NCBI GenBank assembly: GCA_937858935.1
Contig: CALLZX010000077.1
Location: 1-44,767, forward strand
DNA from: an uncultured Ignavibacteriales bacterium
GTDB lineage: Bacteria > Bacteroidota > Ignavibacteria > Ignavibacteriales > Ignavibacteriaceae
Direction of reading: 5' to 3'
DNA length: 44,767 bases
The notes below the pieces were generated by a model that worked only from the letters and a program-made list of their open reading frames with translations, was not told the origin of the DNA and searched no databases. Shown piece by piece: positions 18,446-26,464 of the stretch (the stretch's first letter is position 1; each line of letters starts with the position of its first letter). Made by a program: the position numbers and the translations under genes.

Positions 18446-19033
18446 CTATAGAGTTTTCTGAATTGAAACAGCACCACGAAGATCATCCATCTGATAACCA
18501 GTAGCCTTATCATCAGGATATTTATTATTTAAAATTAACTTCACTTCAGGTCCAATATTTTCAACAGTTCCATGGCATCCCAGACAGGGTGCTTGAACAA
18601 TTATTGGCTTTAAATACCATACATTTTTAATTCCATCTATATCAACAACATCATAATACTCAGTTGTTTCGCTAAGTTTACCGGATGATTTTAATTCTTC
18701 AAAATATTTAAGAGCTTTGGCTTCAACCTCATCTGGTTTGTTATTAGTGTTTCTATACTTAAAGGACACACGTTTGATATAAATTCCCTTATTAACACCA
18801 TAATTATTTGTTAGAATTTGAGCGGTATCAGAACAAACAGAAACAGCACTAACAATTCCATTAGTTTGCATCTCTTTAACCAAAACAGATTTTAGGGATT
18901 CCATAAACTGCTTAGCATCGGTTCTTAATCCATTTTTAATTTGTTCGGTTAGTTCCGGCGTAGGTTTTCCACCGCATCCTGTAAGAAGAAAAAGAAATAT
19001 TGATAATGCTGATAAAGAAATGATTTTTTTCAT
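18446..19033 (-). CDS. DUF3365/Tll0287-like c-type haem lipoprotein
   Basis: A 195-residue exported lipoprotein with lipobox LTGC and one c-type haem motif C150-LG-C153-H154. The region before it matches the DUF3365 (Tll0287-like) fold, with VSVCSDTAQ, a following RVSFKYRNTNNKP stretch and YYDVVDIDGIKNVWYLKPI. These proteins are periplasmic haem or small-molecule sensors or redox proteins, often found as sensor domains; here the domain stands alone. It has a good ribosome binding site (AGGAGAG). It is the first gene of the operon with the acyl-CoA ligase. A 16-bp palindrome lies about 50 nt upstream in the divergent promoter region. Confidence 0.85.
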   Translation of the reverse strand: MKKIISLSALSIFLFLLTGCGGKPTPELTEQIKNGLRTDAKQFMESLKSVLVKEMQTNGIVSAVSVCSDTAQILTNNYGVNKGIYIKRVSFKYRNTNNKPDEVEAKALKYFEELKSSGKLSETTEYYDVVDIDGIKNVWYLKPIIVQAPCLGCHGTVENIGPEVKLILNNKYPDDKATGYQMDDLRGAVSIQKTL

Positions 19034-19086
19034 AATTCTCTCCTATAATTAAAATTATCAATTCCTGATATTAATTTAGCAATAAA

Positions 19087-19102
19087 TATCTAACGTTAGA
19101 TA
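19087..19102. promoter_or_regulatory. 16-bp perfect palindrome in a divergent promoter region
   Basis: TATCTAACGTTAGATA is a perfect palindrome in the 100-bp region between the divergent haem-lipoprotein and transporter genes. Its size and position suit the operator of a dimeric regulator acting on one or both promoters. No regulator gene is adjacent, so the binding protein is unknown. Confidence 0.5.
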
Positions 19103-19133
19103 AATAATATTTAAGTTTGAGCATATAATCTTA

Positions 19134-20462
19134 TTGGATCTTTTGAATATAAAACGCGAACTAACTCAAAAAACTATTTTGACTTTCTGGATTCCCTTAG
19201 CGGCAACATGGCTAATGATGTCCATTGAAGGTCCATATCTTTCTGCATTAATTGCCAGATTGGCTGAACCAAAATTTAATCTTGCTGCTTATGGTATTGC
19301 ATTTTCACTCGCATTAATTATTGAAGCACCTGTCATAATGATGATGAGTGCATCAACAGCGCTTGTAAAAGATAATCAATCATTTAAACAGTTAAAGAAG
19401 TTTAATTACATATTAAGCGCTTCGCTTACCGCAGCAATGGTAATATTAATTCTACCACCAATATTTTATTTTGTTACAGAGAATTTGATTGGCCTGCCCC
19501 GAGAAGTATCTTATTTAACTCACCTCGCTGTTATGATATTAATTCCCTGGCCCGGAGCAATTGGGTACCGGAGATTTTATCAGGGAATTTTAATTCGCAA
19601 TAACTTAACACGGTTGGTCGCTTATGGTACTATCATCAGATTAATCTCAATGACAATAACCGCATTTATATTATACAAGTTTACAGATGTTCCGGGAGTT
19701 GTTGTTGGTGCAAGTGCTTTATCAGCAGCAGTTATATGTGAAGCAGTTGCCAGCAAAATGATGGTTAAAAACTTTCTTGTAAAATTAAGAGCCCAAGTAA
19801 ATGAAACACAAAACGAATTGACTATAAAAGGAATTATAAAATTTTATTATCCGTTAGCGCTTACTTCGCTACTTACACTTGGCATTCAGCCTTTTGTAAC
19901 TTTTTTTATCGGACAAAGCAGAATGCCGCTTGAGTCATTTGCCGTTATGCCGGTAGTAACTTCATTCGTTTTTATTTTTAGAGGACTTGGCTTATCTTTT
20001 CAGGAAGTTGTTGTTGCGTTGATAGGAGATAATATGGATGGTTTTAATCAATTAAAAAGATTTGCAATTAAGCTTGCTATGTTTGTTGCAGGAACATTAA
20101 TGTTGATAGCTTTTACTCCGCTTGCAGAAATATGGTTCAGAGACGTTTCGGGCTTATCAGAATCATTAACTGAATTTGCTAAACTTCCATTAATGATTAT
20201 GTCTTTCTTCCCTGCTTTTACAGTTCTAATAAGTTTTCAACGTGCTGTTTTAGTAAAAGCGAATGAAACAAAACAAATAACTTATGGAACGGCAATTGAG
20301 TTTGTTGGAATAATTGTGGTAGTTGCAATCTGCATAAAATTCTTTTCACTGGTTGGCGCAGTTGCCGCAACAATAGCGTTTGTTATCGGAAGAATGGCGG
20401 CTTGCGGATATTTGCTGCCGCCTACAATTTCTTCACTTAAAAAAACTAATCAATCAGTGTGA
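19134..20462 (+). CDS. MATE/ANKH-like membrane exporter
   Basis: A 442-residue integral membrane protein with about 12 helices in two halves, each half opening with a similar segment (LTFWIPLAATWLMMS near 17 and IKFYYPLALTSLLTL near 237). This two-fold pattern is that of the MOP/MATE superfamily. The AAYGIAFSL and FYYPLAL blocks recall the progressive-ankylosis (ANKH) branch more than NorM-type pumps, but this is a by-eye impression. Substrate unknown. There is no ATG before residue 27, which is already inside helix 1, so translation probably begins at TTG (19134 or 19143). Its 3' end overlaps the convergent nitroreductase gene by 17 bp. Confidence 0.75.
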   Translation: MDLLNIKRELTQKTILTFWIPLAATWLMMSIEGPYLSALIARLAEPKFNLAAYGIAFSLALIIEAPVIMMMSASTALVKDNQSFKQLKKFNYILSASLTAAMVILILPPIFYFVTENLIGLPREVSYLTHLAVMILIPWPGAIGYRRFYQGILIRNNLTRLVAYGTIIRLISMTITAFILYKFTDVPGVVVGASALSAAVICEAVASKMMVKNFLVKLRAQVNETQNELTIKGIIKFYYPLALTSLLTLGIQPFVTFFIGQSRMPLESFAVMPVVTSFVFIFRGLGLSFQEVVVALIGDNMDGFNQLKRFAIKLAMFVAGTLMLIAFTPLAEIWFRDVSGLSESLTEFAKLPLMIMSFFPAFTVLISFQRAVLVKANETKQITYGTAIEFVGIIVVVAICIKFFSLVGAVAATIAFVIGRMAACGYLLPPTISSLKKTNQSV

Positions 20463-21075
20463 AGATTTGCTCAAAGGATTTTTTATCTCTTTGGGTAATG
20501 AATTCCCTCGGCTTACCGATCGCAACACAAGCTGCTAGTGTGTTTGGTGATTTGATACTGAGTAATTCTTCAAGTTCGTTACGTGCAATTAAAAGTCCAG
20601 AAAGCCAGCAAGCACCATATCCTAAATCAAATGCCGAGAGAATTAAATTTTCTACAGCGGCTCCGATTGATTGAATGTTAGGATAATTTCTCAATCTGTT
20701 TACATCTTCTAAACTTAACTCACGCCCTTTCAGTAATTCTTCAATCACTGTTTGATAAGGACTCATCTCAACAGCAATCAAAACCGGTGCATCCATAAAG
20801 AATGAGGAGAATCTTAAAACTTTGGCCTGAGCCATCATCTTTTCTTTGATATTCTCATGCGGAAAATATTCAAGAACTTTTTTCTGTACAATCTTCCCCA
20901 TTTTTTCTATCATCTCTTCATTAGTAATTGCAATAAATTTCCACGGCTGAGAGTTATTAATACTTGGTGCAAGTCCGGCTCTTCTGATAATTTCCTTAAT
21001 GTGTTCAGCAGAAACAGGTTCATCAGTAAATGTTCTAATACTCGCCCTTTTTTCTATTACGTCTTTTAATTCCAT
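20446..21075 (-). CDS. Nitroreductase-family FMN oxidoreductase
   Basis: A 209-residue cytoplasmic enzyme of the nitroreductase superfamily. The N-terminal RASIRTF motif (FMN phosphate contacts), the APSINNSQPWKF block at about 36-47 and the C-terminal IGAAVENLILSAFDLGYGACWL segment are diagnostic. Such enzymes use NAD(P)H to reduce nitroaromatics, quinones or flavin and act as dimers; the physiological substrate is not predictable here. The ribosome binding site is AGGAG just before the ATG. Its 3' end overlaps that of the MATE-like gene. Confidence 0.9.
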   Translation of the reverse strand: MELKDVIEKRASIRTFTDEPVSAEHIKEIIRRAGLAPSINNSQPWKFIAITNEEMIEKMGKIVQKKVLEYFPHENIKEKMMAQAKVLRFSSFFMDAPVLIAVEMSPYQTVIEELLKGRELSLEDVNRLRNYPNIQSIGAAVENLILSAFDLGYGACWLSGLLIARNELEELLSIKSPNTLAACVAIGKPREFITQRDKKSFEQIFTLID

Positions 21076-21217
21076 TTTAACTCCTGTTTAATAATGCGAT
21101 AAAAAATGATTTTTTCTAAAATTATTGTGTTGATAATAAGATTTATTTACGGAATATTCTGCAACCAAAAATTGTTTTATTTTGTTAGTAAATATATATA
21201 GTAACAGGAATTTTTAG

Positions 21218-21757
21218 ATGAAAATTGCGATTGTTTTTTTGCTTATAATCGGCTTAACCAGTTTATGGATTAAACTTAATCCTGATGATTCAACTTCATT
21301 GGCAAGGGTTAAAAATTTAAGTGAACCTGATTCAACAAATCATAACGGAGTAAATATGGACAATAAAGTTGTTAAGACTGATGAAGAATGGAAAAAAGAA
21401 TTAACACCAGAAGAATATAGAATTTTACGCGAGAAAGGAACTGAGAGAGCATTCACAGGAAAATATTGGGATCATCACGAAATAGGAACTTATATTTGCG
21501 CAGCTTGCGGTACAGAACTTTTTGAATCTAATACTAAATTTGATTCAGGCTGCGGCTGGCCAAGCTATTTTGAACCAATTGACAGCAGCAGAATTATTTA
21601 CAATGATGATAGCAGTTTTGGAATGAAGAGGACAGAAGTAATCTGTGCAAAATGCGATGGACATCTTGGTCACGTTTTTGATGACGGACCGCCCCCAACC
21701 GGTTTAAGGTACTGCATAAACTCCGGCTCAATGAAGTTTATTAAGAAAGAAAAATAG
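21218..21757 (+). CDS. msrB: Membrane-anchored or exported methionine-R-sulfoxide reductase
   Basis: A 179-residue protein with an N-terminal hydrophobic segment (about 2-18) that should anchor it in, or export it across, the inner membrane. The MsrB domain (about 50-175) has the structural-zinc cysteines C94/C97 (CAAC) and C143/C146 (CAKC), the GWPSY active-site block, and catalytic C166 in [11 protein letters not shown]. It reduces methionine-R-sulfoxide in proteins; the location suggests repair of envelope proteins. The recycling cysteine must be supplied by thioredoxin or a periplasmic reductant, which I cannot identify in the immediate neighbourhood. An ATG at 21356 could give a cytosolic form, but the upstream start fits better with AGGAA at 21205-21209. 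Confidence 0.92.
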   Translation: MKIAIVFLLIIGLTSLWIKLNPDDSTSLARVKNLSEPDSTNHNGVNMDNKVVKTDEEWKKELTPEEYRILREKGTERAFTGKYWDHHEIGTYICAACGTELFESNTKFDSGCGWPSYFEPIDSSRIIYNDDSSFGMKRTEVICAKCDGHLGHVFDDGPPPTGLRYCINSGSMKFIKKEK

Positions 21758-21821
21758 TTGTCTGAAAAGTTTTAAACCATATCTTTCAACTTCAAAATAA
21801 AAAAATTATCAGAGGTAATTA

Positions 21822-23171
21822 GTGAGTAATACTACAAAGTCAGATAAGCAAAACGGAGTTAATAACACAAGTTGGAAATTTCCAAAAGCATTTTGGACAG
21901 CAAATATAGTTGAGCTTTTTGAGAGAGCGGCATATTACGGAGTGTTCATTGCCATCACTCTTTATCTTTCACGCATAGTTGGATTTGATGATATTGAAGC
22001 TGCCTGGATTGGTGGAGTTTTTTCAGCAGGCCTATATTTTCTACCTCCTTTTACCGGAGCCTTCGCAGATAAAATTGGATTTAGAAACGCCATCATACTT
22101 GCCTTTGCACTTTTATCTGCGGGATATTTTGCACTTGGTGCGATGCCGTATAAAGCTGTTGTGCTCCCATCACTGGTTGTTCTCATGTTTGGGGGATCGT
22201 TTATAAAATCTATTATTACTGGAACAGTTGCAAAGACAACAACAACCGAAACAAGGGCAAGAGGCTATTCAATATTTTATGGTATTGTAAACGTCGGAGC
22301 TTTTCTGGGTAAAACTTTTGCATATCCAATAAGAATCGAATTGGGATTAACTGCAATCAATTACTTTTCTGCATTGATGAGTTTTATTGCACTTATCGTG
22401 GTTATTTTGTTTTATAAAAATGTTAGTGCAGATGGCGAAGGAAAATCAGTAAAAGAAGTTTGGGGTGGATTTGTCAGGGTTGTAACAAATATGCGTTTAC
22501 TTACTTTGATTTTTATTGTTACGGGATTCTGGATAATTCAACATCAGCTTTATGCAACAATGCCAAAATATGTTTTAAGAACTGTTGGCGAGCAAGCTTC
22601 ACCCGAATGGATTGCAAATGTTAATCCTGCGGTTGTAATGGCTCTTGTTATGTTCATAACTCATCTTATGAAAAATGTGAAAGCTGTTTCCTCTATGGCA
22701 GTAGGTATGTTTCTTATGCCACTATCCGCTTTGCTAATGGCCTCCAGTAATTTACTTGAGGGTATTACCGGGCAATCTGTTTCAATTTTGGGGTTATTCA
22801 GTGCTCATCCAATTACTGTTATGATGATAGCTGGAATTATGGTTCAAGGTTTGGCAGAATGTTTTATTTCGCCTCGTTATCTTGAGTATTTTTCATTACA
22901 AGCTCCAAAAGGGGAAGAGGGATTGTATCTTGGATTCAGTCATCTTCACTCATTTCTATCTTCAATATTAGGGTTTGGAATTTCCGGATATTTATTAACC
23001 GCATACGCTCCGGATCCTGCTACTCTTTCTCCGGAACAACTTTTAACTGCGTATGATAAGTCTTATATGATATGGTATTATTTTGCAGCTATCGGATTAA
23101 CTGCGGCAATTGCGCTGTTAATTTATCGATGGTACTATCAAAGAAAAGATTTGAGAACCGCTCGCGGTTAA
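21822..23171 (+). CDS. POT/PTR2-family MFS transporter
   Basis: A 449-residue inner-membrane transporter with about 12-14 helices. ELFERAAYYG at about 30-39 matches the ExxERxxYYG signature of proton-dependent oligopeptide transporters, and GAFADKIGFRNAI is the MFS loop 2-3 motif. It likely imports di- or tripeptides with protons, although bacterial members differ in substrate. Translation starts at GTG 21822 with AGAGG at 21811-21815; no ATG is available before the first helix. It is a paralogue of the partial gene at the window start. A dispersed-repeat hairpin lies between it and the convergent peptidase gene. Confidence 0.88.
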   Translation: MSNTTKSDKQNGVNNTSWKFPKAFWTANIVELFERAAYYGVFIAITLYLSRIVGFDDIEAAWIGGVFSAGLYFLPPFTGAFADKIGFRNAIILAFALLSAGYFALGAMPYKAVVLPSLVVLMFGGSFIKSIITGTVAKTTTTETRARGYSIFYGIVNVGAFLGKTFAYPIRIELGLTAINYFSALMSFIALIVVILFYKNVSADGEGKSVKEVWGGFVRVVTNMRLLTLIFIVTGFWIIQHQLYATMPKYVLRTVGEQASPEWIANVNPAVVMALVMFITHLMKNVKAVSSMAVGMFLMPLSALLMASSNLLEGITGQSVSILGLFSAHPITVMMIAGIMVQGLAECFISPRYLEYFSLQAPKGEEGLYLGFSHLHSFLSSILGFGISGYLLTAYAPDPATLSPEQLLTAYDKSYMIWYYFAAIGLTAAIALLIYRWYYQRKDLRTARG

Positions 23172-23190
23172 ATAAAAGCTGTCTAAAAAA

Positions 23191-23247
23191 GTCATTGCGA
23201 ACGAAGTGAAGCAATCTTTTTGATCACTTCGCTTCGCTCGTAATGAC
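23191..23247. repeat. Dispersed REP/MITE-like hairpin repeat
   Basis: Two ~26-bp arms (23191-23216 and 23222-23247) are imperfect inverted copies (21 matching pairs by eye, further pairs as G-U). Each arm begins GTCATT(G/A)CGA(A/G)CGAAG. Elements of this GTCATTGCGAGCGAAG type are common as dispersed repeats in bacterial genomes. It fills the space between two convergent genes and could serve as a bidirectional terminator. Confidence 0.65.
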
Positions 23248-23255
23248 AATTTAAT

Positions 23256-25166
23256 TTAGTTCTTCTCTTCTTTCAACTCAGCAGCTCTTCCGCCAAGATG
23301 TTTGAAAAAGAATTGTTCCATCGCACCATAAAAATCAAATCTGTTTTCTTCATTTCTAAATCCATGTCCTTCGTTATCTTTAACCATATAAGGAACATCT
23401 ATACCTTTTTTCTTTAACGCTTCAACCATTTGATCTGATTCAGCTTTATTTACTCTTGGGTCATTTAATCCCTGAGCAACTAATAATGGAGCTTTAATAT
23501 TATCAACATGAAAAACAGGCGATGCATCTCTTAAAAGCAAAGAATCCTTTTGTGGATGTCCAACCATTTCATAAAGCATTTCTTTGTATGGCTCCCAATA
23601 AGGTGGAATTGATTTTTGGAATGTGAACAAATTAGATACTCCAACGTAATCAACACCGCAAGCATAAAGTTCTGGTGTAAATGTCAGTCCAGCTAATGTT
23701 GCATAGCCGCCATAAGATCCACCGTATATTGCAACACGTTTAGGATCTGCAATTCCTTGATCGATTAACCATTTAACTCCATCAGAAATATCATCCTGCA
23801 TTGTCTTGCCCCACTGTTTAAAACTCTTCTCCCAAAATTCTCTTCCATATCCTGTTGAACCACGGAAGTTCATTTGAAGAACAGCATAGCCTCTGTTTGC
23901 AAGAAATTGTACTTCGGGATTAAATCCCCAAGCATCTCTAGCCCACGGACCACCGTGAGGATTTATAACTACTGGAAGATTTTTAGGATCAACACCCTTT
24001 GGTAAAGTTAAATAACCATGAATTGTAAGACCATCTCTTGTTTTGTATGTAATTGGTTTTTGATCAGCCAAATCATTTTCGTTCAACCATGGACTAACAT
24101 CTACCAGCTTACTTAGTTCTTTAGTTTTAACGTTATAGAAATAAAATGATCCAAGTGATTTATCACTGTATGTTCTTACTAAAAGCTTATCTTCGTTTTT
24201 ATTTATTCCGGTTATTACAAGTTCTTTACCCGGTAGTTTTGATATTAAATCACTATAAATATCTTTAGTCTCTTTATCAAAGAAATGATATTCCTGTTTC
24301 CAGCCGGTATAGTTTGCAAACTCAATTACTTTCCTTTTGCGTGAGTAACTTAATCCGTTTACATCATAGTCCGGATTTTCATAAAGCACTTTTATTTCTT
24401 TTTTATTTGCGATGTCATATTCAACTATTGAGGCTTTGTCTCGGCCAATGTTAGAAGACACATAAAGGTTTTTATTATCAAAAGTAAAAAACAGAGGGGC
24501 AAAAGTTTCTTTAAATGTTGTTGTTAATAAAGGTTTAAATTCCTGATCTTCACTATCACGATAAAGAACGCTTGAGTTTACACCGTCTGTAGTGATTGCC
24601 ACTCTCAGTTTTCCATTATGATCAGTTTGCCAGCCGGTTATGTTCCCTGGATTCTGTCCTACAACAGTCATATCACCGGTATTAACATTAATTCTATAAA
24701 CATCAAACACCTGTGGATTTTCCTTATTCATCTGAATTAACATTTCATTCGGATTATCAACAAGATCGTCTACAACTCCTGCTCTAACTTTATCAAACGG
24801 TGTAAGATCTTTTTGATTTTTACCATCTTTATCAACACCGAATAATCTAAAATTCTCATCTCCCTTAGAATCCTGAACATAAATTATGCGGTTGTTTCCC
24901 TTCCAGAAATAACCTGCAATATCTCTTTCGGTTGCAAAAGTTACTTGCGTAGATTTATCTTCACCGATCTTTTGAACAAACACGTTCATTCTGGAATTGA
25001 CTGGCTGCATAAAAGAAAGATAATCTCCATCCGGAGAAATTTGATATCCCCTTCTTTCCACATTACGGAAAAAATCTTTCATTGGGATTAGCGGAACTTC
25101 ACCTGTTTGGGCAAATACGGATGCTGTAATAAGCATGAACAATCCTATAATAGTTAGTTTTTTCAT
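23256..25166 (-). CDS. S9-family prolyl-oligopeptidase/acylaminoacyl-type peptidase, exported
   Basis: A 636-residue serine peptidase with an N-terminal signal (about 1-20, ending VFAQ). Residues about 30-370 form the beta-propeller that limits access to small peptides. The alpha/beta-hydrolase domain follows with the catalytic triad S484 (GGSYGGY), D569 (NDPRV) and H601 (EGHGF). It should degrade oligopeptides in the periplasm, which would suit the neighbouring oligopeptide-type transporter. I set the start at 25166 because GGAGAGG lies just upstream (25169-25175) and the signal peptide starts there; the longer ORF adds nine unsupported residues. Confidence 0.92.
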   Translation of the reverse strand: MKKLTIIGLFMLITASVFAQTGEVPLIPMKDFFRNVERRGYQISPDGDYLSFMQPVNSRMNVFVQKIGEDKSTQVTFATERDIAGYFWKGNNRIIYVQDSKGDENFRLFGVDKDGKNQKDLTPFDKVRAGVVDDLVDNPNEMLIQMNKENPQVFDVYRINVNTGDMTVVGQNPGNITGWQTDHNGKLRVAITTDGVNSSVLYRDSEDQEFKPLLTTTFKETFAPLFFTFDNKNLYVSSNIGRDKASIVEYDIANKKEIKVLYENPDYDVNGLSYSRKRKVIEFANYTGWKQEYHFFDKETKDIYSDLISKLPGKELVITGINKNEDKLLVRTYSDKSLGSFYFYNVKTKELSKLVDVSPWLNENDLADQKPITYKTRDGLTIHGYLTLPKGVDPKNLPVVINPHGGPWARDAWGFNPEVQFLANRGYAVLQMNFRGSTGYGREFWEKSFKQWGKTMQDDISDGVKWLIDQGIADPKRVAIYGGSYGGYATLAGLTFTPELYACGVDYVGVSNLFTFQKSIPPYWEPYKEMLYEMVGHPQKDSLLLRDASPVFHVDNIKAPLLVAQGLNDPRVNKAESDQMVEALKKKGIDVPYMVKDNEGHGFRNEENRFDFYGAMEQFFFKHLGGRAAELKEEKN

Positions 25167-25351
25167 TTCCTCTCCATCTAAAAAATTAAACAAACATTAT
25201 TATTAAAATAATTTAACAGATAAAAATTCAATAATGACATAGAGAATACACTTAAATATACATAAGCGGTTATATCAAATGACAGCTAACCGATTACTGG
25301 TATAAAAAAGAGTAAAATAAATTTAAAATTTGAAGTGAATTTAAAATAAAA

Positions 25352-25380
25352 AATCCGTACCGAATTTATCGGTACGGATT
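25352..25380 (-). terminator. Terminator of the TonB receptor/PorV operon
   Basis: A perfect 11-bp stem AATCCGTACCG/CGGTACGGATT with a 7-nt loop is followed on the minus strand by a T-rich run. It lies 22 nt after the stop of the PorV-like gene. Confidence 0.9.
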
Positions 25381-25401
25381 GTATAAACAAAGAACTAGAT
25401 T

Positions 25402-26433
25402 TTAGAAACCAACTGAAAGAGCAAAAACATGGTTTCCATCAAAGTATTGAGCTGTTCTATAAGCATAATCTACTCTCAATAGAATTCCATCAAGATTTAC
25501 ATTTACACCAGCACCGGCAGTTAAACCATATAAATATTGTTCACTGTCTACATCTGGAGCAAATTGATAACCTAATCTTGCAAAGAATTGATTATTGAAG
25601 CCATATTCAGCTCCAAACTTATATTCATCTTCTGAGAAGTTGTTATTTAGAAATACGCCTGCTAATTGAACAGCATTTTGTTCATCAAATTCGGCTTTAT
25701 ATCCAACACCCATTTCAAAAGAAGATGGCAGATCAAATTTTGCTGCTTCAATTTTAGTGTACTGCGGCGGACGATTCTGATCCTGCACTGATGAAAGAAC
25801 AAGCATTCCAGAACCATCATATTGCATTTGTGGTCCAACATTTTTCATAGCAATACCAATGCTTAATCCTTTTATATCAGCAAGAGTATTGTATATAACG
25901 CCAACATTAAAACCAAAACCTGTAGAGCTAGCGTCTCCAAGAGTTTCAGTAATTAAGTTAGCTGTAAGACCAACAGATATTCTTTCTGTTAATTGGCGTG
26001 AGTATGTTAACCCTGCAGTTAACATTTGCGGGGAAAATACCGCTCCGCCTAATCCGTCAGGATCAGTGGTTGTGGTAACTAATATATCGCCAATTCCAAG
26101 ACTTTTTAGACTTAATGCAACAACTCCAAAGCCTTCAATATTTGTAGCTACAGCACCATATTCTACACCAATATCTGCTAAATATGACATGTGTGAAAAC
26201 ATAACACTGGTAGAGTTTTGCATATTAGCCACACCAGCAGGATTCCAGAATATTGATTCTATACCCTGTGCTACTGCAAGATTGGCTTCACCCATTGCTA
26301 TACCGCGCGGACCAACAGGAATAAGCAGCTGAGCAGCTCCTCCTGTACCTGTTCTATTTCCACCTCCAGCATATACATCAAGTGTAAGCAGGAGGGCAAG
26401 AACTATTATTAATAATCTAAATATATTTTTCAT
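25402..26433 (-). CDS. PorV/PorQ-family outer-membrane protein
   Basis: A 343-residue FadL-like barrel protein of the PorV/PorQ (UPF0164) group, with a signal peptide ending near residue 22 (VYAGG). The conserved N-terminal block AQLLIPVGPRGIAMGEANLA and the IFWNPAGVA motif are typical, and the C-terminus ends in strand ALSVGF. PorV-type proteins act at the outer membrane with the T9SS translocon and carry cargo to the attachment complex. This copy is the last gene of an operon with a large exported protein and a TonB receptor, so it may be a dedicated shuttle for that operon's product rather than the general PorV. The last step is inference. Confidence 0.87.
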   Translation of the reverse strand: MKNIFRLLIIVLALLLTLDVYAGGGNRTGTGGAAQLLIPVGPRGIAMGEANLAVAQGIESIFWNPAGVANMQNSTSVMFSHMSYLADIGVEYGAVATNIEGFGVVALSLKSLGIGDILVTTTTDPDGLGGAVFSPQMLTAGLTYSRQLTERISVGLTANLITETLGDASSTGFGFNVGVIYNTLADIKGLSIGIAMKNVGPQMQYDGSGMLVLSSVQDQNRPPQYTKIEAAKFDLPSSFEMGVGYKAEFDEQNAVQLAGVFLNNNFSEDEYKFGAEYGFNNQFFARLGYQFAPDVDSEQYLYGLTAGAGVNVNLDGILLRVDYAYRTAQYFDGNHVFALSVGF

Positions 26434-26464
26434 TTTTACTCCTATACTTTTTTACTTGATTTCA

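Noticed and set aside
25233-25250. ATGACAT-AGAG-AATACAC as a Pho-like repeat before the S9 peptidase gene
   Set aside because: Only one half-site is good, the orientation does not fit, and the peptidase gives no functional reason for phosphate control.
25859-26332. 157-codon plus-strand ORF opposite the PorV-like gene
   Set aside because: It is antisense to a well-supported gene, its residues mirror that gene's codon pattern, and it has no signal, motif or ribosome binding site.
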